Assembly (NCBI GenBank): GCA_030696435.1
Contig: JAUYSF010000384.1
Span: forward strand, 1-7,883
Origin: Desulfoprunum sp.
GTDB lineage: Bacteria; Desulfobacterota; Desulfobulbia; Desulfobulbales; Desulfocapsaceae
Length of the DNA: 7,883 bases
Direction of reading: 5' to 3'
Within the stretch, counting starts at the first letter, position 1. Every line of letters starts with the position of its first letter. Positions 1 to 6,430 of the stretch are shown piece after piece. A program made the translations under genes and the position numbers. The notes under the pieces were generated by a model. The model made no database searches. It had not been told where the DNA came from and saw nothing but the letters and a program-made list of their open reading frames with translations.

Positions 1-1
1 A

Positions 2-784
2 TATATCCCGCTCAACGCCAAAGAGCGTTTCACCGCCCTGCAGTCAGGAGAAATCGATGTGTTGTCACGGGTTACAACCTATACCCTGACCCGTGACTCC
101 TCTCTTGGTCTCAACTTTGCAGGGGTGACCTACTATGACGGCCAGGGGTTCCTGGTTTCCAAAAAACTTGGGGTAAAAACTGCGGCCGAGCTGAACGGCG
201 CCGCCATCTGTATCCAGTCCGGCACGACCACCGAAGTGAATCTTGCCAGCTATTTCAAGCAGACCAAGATGGAATACAAACCTATCGTCTTCGATACCTC
301 CGATGAAACTGCCAAAGGACTTGAGGCTGGGCGCTGCGACGTCCTGACCAGTGATCAATCCCAGTTGTATGCCCTGCGGATCAAGCTTGCCAACCCGAAC
401 GATTACATCATCCTGCCGGATATCATCTCCAAAGAACCTCTTGGGCCGGCAGTCCGCCAAGGCGATGACAACTGGTTCGATATCGTTAAATGGTCCCTCT
501 TTGCCATGCTCAATGCCGAAGAGATGGGCATTACCTCTGCCAATATCGACAAGATGATGGAGAGCACCGATCCGAACATTCAGAAGTTTGTCGGTAAGGA
601 AGGCATCAAGGGCGAAGGCCTTGGTTTGAAAGATGATTGGGCCGCCCAGATCATCAAACAGGTCGGTAATTACGGCGAGGCCTTTGACCGTAATGTCGGC
701 AAAGGTTCACCCCTGAAGATTGAGCGTGGCCTCAACGCCCTCTGGAATCAGGGAGGCCTGCAGTATTCACCTCCTATGCTGTAG
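2..784 (+). CDS. aapJ: General L-amino acid ABC transporter, periplasmic substrate-binding protein AapJ (5' partial)
   Basis: This is the C-terminal 260 residues of the periplasmic solute-binding protein that captures a broad range of polar L-amino acids and delivers them to AapQ/AapM. The reading frame is open from base 2, so the signal peptide and roughly 80 N-terminal residues lie outside the window (full AapJ is about 340 aa). The GTG at 59 is internal, not a start, because family-conserved sequence (LQSGEIDVLSR) runs across it. Other visible signatures are LGLNFAGVTYYDGQGF, the ligand-lobe segment GAAICIQSGTTTE, the RCDVLTSDQSQLYALR block, and the C-terminal GLNALWNQGGLQYSPP, all typical of AapJ/BztA in the SBP family 3 fold. 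It is the first gene of the transporter operon seen here. A strong hairpin follows its stop codon and probably lets it be expressed above the membrane genes. The family call is secure; the exact substrate range is not visible. Confidence 0.95.
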   Translation, partial: YIPLNAKERFTALQSGEIDVLSRVTTYTLTRDSSLGLNFAGVTYYDGQGFLVSKKLGVKTAAELNGAAICIQSGTTTEVNLASYFKQTKMEYKPIVFDTSDETAKGLEAGRCDVLTSDQSQLYALRIKLANPNDYIILPDIISKEPLGPAVRQGDDNWFDIVKWSLFAMLNAEEMGITSANIDKMMESTDPNIQKFVGKEGIKGEGLGLKDDWAAQIIKQVGNYGEAFDRNVGKGSPLKIERGLNALWNQGGLQYSPPML

Positions 785-798
785 AAGAAAATAGAACC

Positions 799-829
799 AC
801 CGCCGGAGAGGGACTTTCTTTCCGGCGGT
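799..829 (+). promoter_or_regulatory. Intercistronic hairpin between aapJ and aapQ
   Basis: A perfect 9-bp stem, ACCGCCGGA (799-807) with TCCGGCGGT (821-829), extends inward by four more pairs including two G-U pairs and closes on a 5-nt loop. It starts 14 nt after the aapJ stop. The bases after it (CAGGCAG) are not a T-tract, so this is not a classic intrinsic terminator. In transporter operons such hairpins commonly protect the 3' end of the binding-protein mRNA or cause partial termination, giving excess binding protein over permease. That role is inferred here. Confidence 0.7.
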
Positions 830-878
830 CAGGCAGTGCATCGCCAGTCCACCCTTTCTTTTCGGTCATAGGAAATCA

Positions 879-2048
879 ATGTCGACACAGAAAAAGAAAC
901 AATCCCTGTGGAATAACGCCTTTTACAGGGAGATCTTCTTTCAGGTTCTGCTGGTCTCCGCCATCCTGCTGTTCTTCTGGTTTATCGCCCATAATACCCT
1001 GGCCAATTTGGAAAAAAGAGGAATTGCCACGGGTTTTGGTTTTCTCTCCCAGGCCTCTGGTTTCGGCATTATTCAGCATCTTGTGCCTTATGACGAGACC
1101 TACAGCTTTGGCTGGACCTTTATTGTGGGCTTGCTCAATACGGTGCTGGTCTCCTGCGTAGGTGTGGTTTTTGCTACCATAATCGGTTTTACCGTGGGGG
1201 TTGCCCGACTTTCCAACAACTGGCTGATAGCCAAGCTGGCTACGGTCTATGTCGAAACCTTCAGGAACATCCCCCTGCTCCTGCAGATATTCTTTTGGTA
1301 TGCCGTCTTGCGGGCCCTGCCATCGCCAAAACTGAGCTGGTCTCTGGGAGATATCATCTTTCTTAATATCAGAGGATGCTATGTGCCAAAGCCGCTTTTT
1401 CAGGAGGGGTTTTCCTGGGTGATCTGGTCGGCGGTCCTGGCAATTACTGTGAGCGTCTTCTTGAGTCGCTGGGCCAAAAAGCGTCAGGATGAGACCGGCC
1501 AACAGTTCATGATTCTGCCGGTTAACAGCGGCCTGATCATCGGCCTCCCTGTTCTGGTCTTTCTCCTGACAGGAAGACCCCTCACCTGGGAGTTGCCGGC
1601 ACTGCAGGGCTTCAATTTCAGAGGCGGGATGACCGTTATCCCGGAATTTGCCGCCCTGCTCATGGCCCTGTCGATCTATACCGGCGCTTTTATTGCCGAG
1701 GCGGTACGATCGGGGATACTCGCGGTCAACCGCGGACAGACCGAGGCGGCATCGTCACTGGGGCTGCACAAGAGCAAAATTCTCAGGCTCGTGACTATCC
1801 CTCAGGCCATGCGGGTTGTGATTCCCCAGCTTACCAGTCAGTACCTGAACCTGACCAAGAATTCATCACTGGCTACCGCCATCGGCTATCCTGATCTGGT
1901 CTCGGTATTTTCGGGGACCACCCTCAATCAGACGGGACAGGCCATCGAAATAGTCGCCATGACCATGCTGGTCTATCTCTTCATTAGCCTGACAATTTCC
2001 TTTTTTATGAACTGGTACAATACGAAGATGATGCTGGTGGAGAGATAA
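879..2048 (+). CDS. aapQ: General L-amino acid ABC transporter, permease AapQ
   Basis: This is one of the two inner-membrane subunits forming the translocation channel of the Aap (general L-amino acid) importer. The 389-aa length fits AapQ/BztB, which is longer than the usual HisM/GlnP permease because of an extra periplasmic/membrane insert; here that insert covers about residues 147-250. Hydrophobic segments lie near residues 19-37, 80-107, 130-146, 178-196, 211-231, 255-272 and 355-376. The cytoplasmic EAA loop that docks on AapP is at about 274-296 (EAVRSGILAVNRGQTEAASSLGL region). The FRNIPLLLQIFFWY motif near 128-141 and the RGGMTVIPEFAALL-like stretch near 248-261 are family hallmarks. 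The ATG is preceded by AGGA (870-873) at 5-nt spacing. The 94-nt gap from aapJ carries the hairpin, and aapM follows after only 3 nt. Nothing looks truncated. Confidence 0.95.
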   Translation: MSTQKKKQSLWNNAFYREIFFQVLLVSAILLFFWFIAHNTLANLEKRGIATGFGFLSQASGFGIIQHLVPYDETYSFGWTFIVGLLNTVLVSCVGVVFATIIGFTVGVARLSNNWLIAKLATVYVETFRNIPLLLQIFFWYAVLRALPSPKLSWSLGDIIFLNIRGCYVPKPLFQEGFSWVIWSAVLAITVSVFLSRWAKKRQDETGQQFMILPVNSGLIIGLPVLVFLLTGRPLTWELPALQGFNFRGGMTVIPEFAALLMALSIYTGAFIAEAVRSGILAVNRGQTEAASSLGLHKSKILRLVTIPQAMRVVIPQLTSQYLNLTKNSSLATAIGYPDLVSVFSGTTLNQTGQAIEIVAMTMLVYLFISLTISFFMNWYNTKMMLVER

Positions 2049-2051
2049 GCT

Positions 2052-3149
2052 ATGGCTGTCTATGCGCATTCTCCCCATGCTGACCTGCCTCCGCCCAAGA
2101 GCACGGTCGGGGTGGTCGGCTGGTTGAAGAAGAATCTGTTCTCGACACCGGTAAATTCCGCTCTCACCATCGTGGCCCTGACTTTTCTCTGCTGGACTAT
2201 CCCTCGGCTGATCGAATGGGCCCTGATCAATGCCGACTGGCTCGGGACAACGCGTGAGGACTGTTCCCGCGAGGGGGCCTGTTGGGTCTTTGTCGCCGTC
2301 CGTATCAAGCAGTTTCTCTTTGGATTTTATCCGGGCTCCGAGTATTGGCGGGTAGTTCTTTCCTTCAGCTTGGTCGGTTTCCTGGTGGCTTGGCTGCTGA
2401 TTGAGAAAACACCCCGGAAGGGCTTTGTGGCCTTTCTCACGATCTTCGTCTATCCTGTCATCGCCTATATCCTTTTTTACGGCGGGGCATTCGGCCTGCC
2501 GGTTGTGGAGACCCACCGGTGGGGCGGCCTGATGCTGACCCTGATCCTGGCGACCATCGGTATGTTCTGCGCCCTGCCCATAGGCATTATTCTCGCGCTG
2601 GGGAGGCGCTCATCGATGCCGATTGCCAAATCGGTATCGATTGTTTTCATCGAATTCTGGCGTGGTGTGCCACTTATCACGGTACTGTTCATGTCCTCTG
2701 TCATGCTGCCGATCTTCATTCCGGAAGAGGTGAATATCGATAAACTGCTGCGGGCCATAATTGGGATCATCTTTTTCGAATCGGCCTATATGGCCGAGGT
2801 GGTGCGAGGCGGCCTGCAGGCCATCCCCCGCGGTCAGTATGAAGCCGCCGAGGCCCTCGGGCTTTCGTATTGGAAGACCATGCTCTTCATCATCCTGCCG
2901 CAGGCCCTGAAATTGGTCATCCCCGGTATTGTCAATACCTTCAACGCCCTGTTCATGGATACGACACTGGTTTTGATCATCGGTCTCTTTGACTTTCTGG
3001 CCGTCATGCAGTCGGCCTTTGCTGATCCGAAATGGCTGGGTTTCTCGGTCGAGGGCTATGTCTTTGTGGCCCTGATTTACTGGATTGCCTGCTTTTCCAT
3101 GTCCAGATATTCCCAGTATCTGGAACGCAAACTGCATACCGGGCATTGA
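2052..3149 (+). CDS. aapM: General L-amino acid ABC transporter, permease AapM
   Basis: This is the second inner-membrane channel subunit, expected to pair with AapQ as a heterodimer. At 365 aa it has the usual AapM/BztC size. Residues 1-34 are cytoplasmic and proline/charge-rich. Hydrophobic segments lie near 35-52, 99-116, 124-146, 159-183, 193-222, 233-246 and 333-349. A periplasmic stretch at about 53-95 contains Cys71 and Cys77, which could form a disulfide (inference). The HRWGGLMLTLILA region near 155-167 and the EFWRGVPLITVLF motif at 201-213 are typical of the family. The EAA loop is at about 248-270 (EVVRGGLQAIPRGQYEAAEALG). GGAG at 2039-2042, inside the end of aapQ, sits 9 nt before the ATG and implies coupled translation. 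aapP follows after 24 nt. Confidence 0.95.
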   Translation: MAVYAHSPHADLPPPKSTVGVVGWLKKNLFSTPVNSALTIVALTFLCWTIPRLIEWALINADWLGTTREDCSREGACWVFVAVRIKQFLFGFYPGSEYWRVVLSFSLVGFLVAWLLIEKTPRKGFVAFLTIFVYPVIAYILFYGGAFGLPVVETHRWGGLMLTLILATIGMFCALPIGIILALGRRSSMPIAKSVSIVFIEFWRGVPLITVLFMSSVMLPIFIPEEVNIDKLLRAIIGIIFFESAYMAEVVRGGLQAIPRGQYEAAEALGLSYWKTMLFIILPQALKLVIPGIVNTFNALFMDTTLVLIIGLFDFLAVMQSAFADPKWLGFSVEGYVFVALIYWIACFSMSRYSQYLERKLHTGH

Positions 3150-3162
3150 GTTCGACAATGGA

Positions 3163-3194
3163 AAAGGTTTTTTATGGAGAATGGAGTTGATATG
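3163..3194 (+). promoter_or_regulatory. Two competing ribosome-binding site/start pairs for aapP
   Basis: AAAGG (3163-3167) lies 6 nt before ATG 3174, and GGAG (3183-3186) lies 5 nt before an in-frame ATG at 3192. Both are workable. The second start would remove six residues (MENGVD) that belong to no domain, so either product should be functional. I report the longer form, but the GGAG-driven start is equally plausible. Confidence 0.45.
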
Positions 3195-3956
3195 ACTGAG
3201 AGACAGGACGCAAAACAGATTTCTACCGAGGTGATGGTTGAACTCCGGGGAGTCCATAAATGGTACGGCGATTTCCATGTCCTCAAGGACATCAACCTCA
3301 AGGTATTCAAAGGTGAGCGGATTATTATCTGCGGGCCTTCCGGTTGCGGCAAGTCGACCCTCATCCGCTGCATGAACCGGCTTGAGGAACATCAACGCGG
3401 AGATATCATTGTCAACGGTGTCACCCTGGATAATGACCTGAAGGGTATTGATCAGGTGCGCCGCAATATCGGCATGGTCTTCCAGCAGTTCAATCTCTTT
3501 CCCCATCTGACGGTCCTGGAGAACTGCTGTCTGGCCCCCATCTGGGTTCAAAAGAAACCCAGAAGGGAGGCGGAGGCCATTGCCCTCAAGTATCTGGAGA
3601 GGGTGCAGATCGCCAATCAAGCGGCAAAATTCCCCGGACAGCTCTCAGGTGGCCAGCAGCAACGGGTGGCGATCGCCAGAAGCCTGTGTATGAGTCCCTC
3701 GATCATGCTCTTTGATGAGCCGACCTCGGCTCTTGACCCGGAGATGATCAAGGAAGTCCTCGATGTCATGGTCGATTTGGCCAACGAGGGTATGACTATG
3801 CTCTGCGTCACCCATGAAATGGGCTTTGCTAAGACGGTCGCGGACCGGGTCCTGTTCATGGATGCCGGCGAGATCATCGAAGAGAACGAGCCACATGCCT
3901 TTTTCGATAATCCCCTGTCCGAGAGGACTAAACTCTTTCTCAGTCAGATACTCTGA
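3174..3956 (+). CDS. aapP: General L-amino acid ABC transporter, ATP-binding protein AapP
   Basis: This is the cytoplasmic ATPase that powers AapQ/AapM as a homodimer. All ABC landmarks are intact: aromatic A-loop region near [11 protein letters not shown] (27-37), Walker [10 protein letters not shown] (54-62), Q-loop in [10 protein letters not shown] (102-111), signature LSGGQQQR (157-164), Walker B IMLFDEP (177-183), D-loop SALD (185-188) and switch His214 in CVTHEMGFA. The 260-aa length and the absence of a C-terminal regulatory domain match the polar amino acid uptake subfamily (GlnQ/HisP/AapP). No ACT or other substrate-sensing extension is present, so there is no sign of trans-inhibition. 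It comes 24 nt after aapM, and its stop codon overlaps the start of the amidotransferase gene by one base (TGATG), indicating translational coupling. Operon context separates AapP from a generic GlnQ. Confidence 0.95.
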   Translation: MENGVDMTERQDAKQISTEVMVELRGVHKWYGDFHVLKDINLKVFKGERIIICGPSGCGKSTLIRCMNRLEEHQRGDIIVNGVTLDNDLKGIDQVRRNIGMVFQQFNLFPHLTVLENCCLAPIWVQKKPRREAEAIALKYLERVQIANQAAKFPGQLSGGQQQRVAIARSLCMSPSIMLFDEPTSALDPEMIKEVLDVMVDLANEGMTMLCVTHEMGFAKTVADRVLFMDAGEIIEENEPHAFFDNPLSERTKLFLSQIL

Positions 3957-4660
3957 TGCGTATTCACTGGTTGCAGCATGTGGCCTTTGAGGGACTTGGC
4001 TCGATTGCCGATTGGGCCGGTCGGAGAGGGCATACCCTGAGTTGCACCCGTCTCTATGCCGGAGATGTTTTGCCGGGCCAGCAGAATTTTGATTTTTTGC
4101 TTGTCATGGGTGGACCGATGGGGGTTCATGATGAGTCCGATTTTCCTTGGCTGAAGGTGGAAAAGGACTTTCTTCTGGAAGCGATCAGAGAAGACAAAGG
4201 GATACTGGGGATCTGCCTTGGAGCACAACTCCTTGCCGCTGTTCTCGGGGCAGCGGTGAGAGGTAACGGGCACAGAGAGATCGGCTGGTTTCCCGTAGTC
4301 CGCAACCCGGATCTTGCCGAGGTGATTTCCGCCTTTATTCCCGAGAACCAAAAGGTTTTTCACTGGCACGGCGACACCTTCGATATCCCGGAGGGCGCGC
4401 TGCATCTCTGGTCCAGTGCGGCCTGTCGCAACCAAGGTTTCCTTTTTGGGAGACGGATTCTTGGTCTACAGTTTCATCTGGAGACTACCCCGGAAAGCCT
4501 TGCCGGGCTTATCAGCAACTGCGGTGATGAGCTGATTGAGGCGTCCTGGGTGCAGAGAGCTGAGGATATGATCAGCAATACCGGATGCTTTGCCGGTATC
4601 AACAGGAGTATGGCGGGAATCCTCGATTACCTTGCCGCCGGGTTGGAAGGGCCGGAATGA
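3956..4660 (+). CDS. Stand-alone class I glutamine amidotransferase (GATase1) in the aap operon
   Basis: This 234-aa cytoplasmic protein has a complete Cys-His-Glu triad: nucleophile Cys87 in the elbow GICLGAQ (85-91), and His174 and Glu176 in LGLQFHLE. An oxyanion-type loop GGPMG is at 52-56, and HWHGDTFDIP (136-145) is typical of the free-standing GMP-synthase-like GATase1 subgroup. Proteins of this type release ammonia from glutamine for a partner synthetase or hydrolyse gamma-glutamyl amides, as PuuD does; the sequence does not say which. No synthetase domain is fused and no partner gene is present in the window. It starts inside the aapP stop codon (1-nt overlap), so it is very probably co-translated with the importer, suggesting it acts on an imported amide or gamma-glutamyl compound (inference). 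About 45 residues follow the usual domain end and look helical. The fold is certain; the substrate is unknown. Confidence 0.9.
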   Translation: MRIHWLQHVAFEGLGSIADWAGRRGHTLSCTRLYAGDVLPGQQNFDFLLVMGGPMGVHDESDFPWLKVEKDFLLEAIREDKGILGICLGAQLLAAVLGAAVRGNGHREIGWFPVVRNPDLAEVISAFIPENQKVFHWHGDTFDIPEGALHLWSSAACRNQGFLFGRRILGLQFHLETTPESLAGLISNCGDELIEASWVQRAEDMISNTGCFAGINRSMAGILDYLAAGLEGPE

Positions 4661-4700
4661 GTGGCTTATGATTAGCCTGATTATTGCTTCAACCTCAATC
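4661..4700. other. Convergent 40-bp intergenic gap without an evident terminator
   Basis: Two convergent genes end here. The only inverted repeat I find is GGCT/AGCC (4663-4666 and 4674-4677), a 4-bp stem with no T-tract on either strand, too weak to call a terminator. Transcripts from either side may run into the opposing gene or end by Rho. Confidence 0.5.
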
Positions 4701-6068
4701 TCAGGTTCGGAATTGCTGGGTTGTTTTGGCTGATTTATTTGCCAAATTTTGAAGTATTTCTGATGTTTCGAAAATGGATACGACAGCCTCATCCACTTGA
4801 ATGGCTGCATCAGTAACAGTATTCGCCATTTGTGCCATTTCATCTGCATATACCGAGGCCTTTGATACCTTAGTATTTGAATAGCCGAGTTTCTCTGATG
4901 CTGCGGAAAGAGATTTGGCAATTTCATTTACTGTTGCTGATTGTTCCTCAACGGCACTGGCAATTGTGGAGACTACTTCACTATTTTGGGAAACAATTTC
5001 TGCCGCATCTTTTATGCCTGAAATAGTAATTTTGGTCATTTTTTGGACCTGGTCAATGCGACTTTGAATTTCTGTTGCTGCACTTGCTGTTTGGCGGGCA
5101 AGCTCCTTTATCTCGTTGGCCACAACAGCAAAACCTTTACCGGCCTCTCCGGCTCGGGCGGCTTCAATAGTGGCATTGAGGGCCAGGAGATTAACTTGAT
5201 CAGAAATTGCAGTTATTGTCTCCGTAACTTTGCTAATGTCATCACCTGCTTGTCCAAGTTCATACACCTCCACTTCAAGTTGGTCCATTTTGTTCTTTGT
5301 TTTCTCGGTGTTGATATGAGCTTTTCCTGATGTTTCTGAAATCTCAGTTACTGTAGCTGTAAGTTCTTCAACTGCAGCGGAGATTGCATGAATGTCTCCC
5401 GTGGATTCTTCCATTACAAGGGAAATTTCATTCATGTCTCTACTCATGTAATTAGCAGACCGGAAAACAGTTTGAGAGATCGTTTTTGTTGAGGATGATT
5501 TTTCTTGGATGATTTTGATCAATGCATGAATTGATTGAGCGGCACTATTGAGTTGTTGGGCATCAACTTGCAGATTTTTGATTATTCCTTGAAGTTTTTC
5601 CAAAAAGGCATTGAAAAATCGTGAGACCTTGCCAGTTTCATCGTTGGCCGTGACCAGAAGCCTTTGCGTGAGATCTGCATCTCCTGAGCTGATATTCTCT
5701 AAGCCCATCGCCACTTTTTGAACAGGGTTGCCAATAAGACCAGAAATGATCATTGCTCCAATGGTCGCCATAACGATAACTACCACAACAATGGAGATAA
5801 ATAATATGCCAATGTTGCGGATTTTTTCTTCAGCTTTTGCTGAGATGTCTTTTAATAACTCCTTAGTATTGTTGCCGGCTGAGTCGAGTTTATCTGCTTT
5901 TTGTATTTCCTGTACGACCTGCTCAAAATCTTTTAACGAGGTGTTTTTATAATCATTTAAGAAGTATAAGGCTAAGATGGTCATAACAACGCCAAAGGCA
6001 ATTGTTGAAGGGATGACGAAGCCGGAAATTTTTATCCTGATGGATAAATCTTTGAAAAATTGAAGCAT
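4701..6068 (-). CDS. Methyl-accepting chemotaxis protein with minimal periplasmic domain
   Basis: This 455-aa transmembrane chemoreceptor is expected to control CheA through CheW. In order: a short basic N-terminus, TM1 at about 14-37, a periplasmic stretch of only about 48 residues (38-85, mostly charged helix), TM2 at about 86-112, HAMP at about 113-166 ([23 protein letters not shown] region), then a long coiled-coil signalling domain. The hairpin tip is unmistakable: [26 protein letters not shown] near 292-317. The arms have about 136 and 153 residues on either side, roughly 20 heptads each, closest to the 40H class (my estimate). Methylation-type repeats [11 protein letters not shown] (234-244) and [11 protein letters not shown] (374-384) flank it symmetrically. 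There is no Cache, 4HB or PAS domain and no C-terminal NWETF-type CheR tether. The ATG has GAGGAA (6075-6080) at 6-nt spacing. It is markedly AT-rich compared with its neighbours. The family is certain; the stimulus is unknown. Confidence 0.96.
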   Translation of the reverse strand: MLQFFKDLSIRIKISGFVIPSTIAFGVVMTILALYFLNDYKNTSLKDFEQVVQEIQKADKLDSAGNNTKELLKDISAKAEEKIRNIGILFISIVVVVIVMATIGAMIISGLIGNPVQKVAMGLENISSGDADLTQRLLVTANDETGKVSRFFNAFLEKLQGIIKNLQVDAQQLNSAAQSIHALIKIIQEKSSSTKTISQTVFRSANYMSRDMNEISLVMEESTGDIHAISAAVEELTATVTEISETSGKAHINTEKTKNKMDQLEVEVYELGQAGDDISKVTETITAISDQVNLLALNATIEAARAGEAGKGFAVVANEIKELARQTASAATEIQSRIDQVQKMTKITISGIKDAAEIVSQNSEVVSTIASAVEEQSATVNEIAKSLSAASEKLGYSNTKVSKASVYADEMAQMANTVTDAAIQVDEAVVSIFETSEILQNLANKSAKTTQQFRT

Positions 6069-6075
6069 GATACGT

Positions 6076-6138
6076 TCCTCTGGTTTGATTGAGTTGATAA
6101 GACTCGGCTTCTGAGGAGGCCCGGAAAATCGCGTCTCC
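6076..6138 (-). promoter_or_regulatory. Possible anti-Shine-Dalgarno switch ahead of the chemoreceptor start
   Basis: The Shine-Dalgarno segment GAGGA (6076-6080) is fully complementary to TCCTC (6113-6117). That TCCTC overlaps CTCC (6115-6118), which can instead pair with GGAG (6135-6138). The two pairings exclude each other, so the leader could switch between a blocked and an exposed ribosome-binding site. The helices are short (5 and 4 bp) and have not been folded computationally. Confidence 0.3.
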
Positions 6139-6291
6139 AGTCCAAGGCAACCGTACGACCGGCGTTCAGGCTATCTTTTCCTACCGGTTTTAGCAAGATT
6201 TTCTTGCTTGACCTGCCTGCCTCAACCCTTACGGTTCCTGCAAGATGTTTTCCGGTAATGCAAGTCACAACATTCCGGATCTTATCAATAA

Positions 6292-6297
6292 ATTATA
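6292..6297 (-). promoter_or_regulatory. Candidate -10 box for the chemoreceptor gene
   Basis: A perfect TATAAT lies on the minus strand in an AT-rich patch, about 230 nt before the start codon. At 15-18 nt upstream I find only GGGTTT-like sequence rather than a good TTGACA, so this promoter would be weak or activator-dependent. The dyad at 6299-6339 occupies the -35 region. Confidence 0.35.
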
Positions 6298-6298
6298 A

Positions 6299-6339
6299 GG
6301 AAGTCGCATACCAAAACCCGCACAACTATGGCCGACTCC
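6299..6339. repeat. Imperfect 41-bp dyad next to the chemoreceptor promoter
   Basis: Half-sites GG-a-AGTCG-CATA (6299-6310) and TATG-gc-CGACT-CC (6327-6339) give 11 complementary pairs with two small bulges around a 16-nt centre. It sits immediately upstream of the TATAAT box, where an activator or repressor dimer could bind; it could also fold as an RNA hairpin on readthrough transcripts. Its function is inferred from position only. Confidence 0.4.
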
Positions 6340-6365
6340 GTATATCTGAAGATATCCCTGACTCT

Positions 6366-6404
6366 AAACAAAAATAGCCGGCTCCTGGTCGGGAACCGGC
6401 TATT
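6366..6404 (-). terminator. Intrinsic terminator of the GGGtGRT operon
   Basis: On the minus strand, AATAGCCGG (6396-6404) pairs perfectly with CCGGCTATT (6373-6381). The stem extends inward past one mismatch through TCC/GGA plus a G-U pair to a 4-nt loop. A T-rich run (TTTTTGTTT, 6366-6374) follows. It starts 26 nt after the GGGtGRT stop codon. On the plus strand no T-tract follows, so it is directional. Confidence 0.9.
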
Positions 6405-6430
6405 CTAGCAGTGATGAGGAAAAAGAGAGA

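Larger units (their letters stand above)
6069..6297 (-). promoter_or_regulatory. Long structured leader of the chemoreceptor gene, possible riboswitch
   Basis: No gene is seen here. Reading the minus strand there is a dense series of complementary segments: CCGGAATG (6271-6278) with CATT-A-CCGG (6252-6260, one bulge); AACC/GGTT (6233-6236 and 6224-6227); AGCAAGA/TCTTGCT (6202-6208 and 6192-6198, 3-nt loop); ACCGG/CCGGT (6184-6188 and 6158-6162); and GACTGG/CC-G-AGTC (6137-6142 and 6101-6107). A perfect 8-base long-range match, CCGGAAAA (6248-6255) with TTTTCCGG (6121-6128), would close the whole domain like a riboswitch P1 helix and competes with the first hairpin. If transcription starts from the -10 box at 6292-6297, the untranslated leader is about 215 nt. 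I could not align it with GEMM or other riboswitch consensuses I know. Non-coding RNA structure is well supported; ligand control is speculative. Confidence 0.5.

Noticed and set aside
59..784. GTG at 59 as the aapJ start
   Set aside because: It would remove the signal peptide and half of the N-terminal lobe; AapJ-conserved residues continue upstream to base 2.
876..1502. Open frame of 208 codons on the minus strand opposite aapQ
   Set aside because: It is antisense to a well-conserved permease, and its translation is low-complexity and hydrophilic with no motif.
2610..3620. Long open frame of 336 codons on the minus strand, antisense to aapM/aapP
   Set aside because: It lies opposite two genes with complete family motifs, has no recognisable domain and no operon context. 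It is a by-product of codon usage.
6238..6254. Sigma-54 promoter on the minus strand (CGGAAAACATCTTGCA, with GG-N10-GC spacing)
   Set aside because: The -12 TTGCA and spacing fit, but the -24 half is poor (CGGAAAA against TGGCACG). The same bases form the long-range leader helix, and a perfect TATAAT lies upstream. It remains a weak alternative.
6069..6297. Canonical c-di-GMP-I (GEMM) riboswitch ahead of the chemoreceptor
   Set aside because: GATAGCC, GCC and GGTTGCC fragments recall parts of the GEMM 3' half, but the diagnostic GGCAAACC and GACGCAAAGCC segments are missing and the order does not fit, so only a generic structured leader is reported.
6342..6355. Small hairpin ATATC-TGAA-GATAT
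   Set aside because: The 5-bp AT-rich stem has no T-tract and no positional link to a gene, so it is probably chance.
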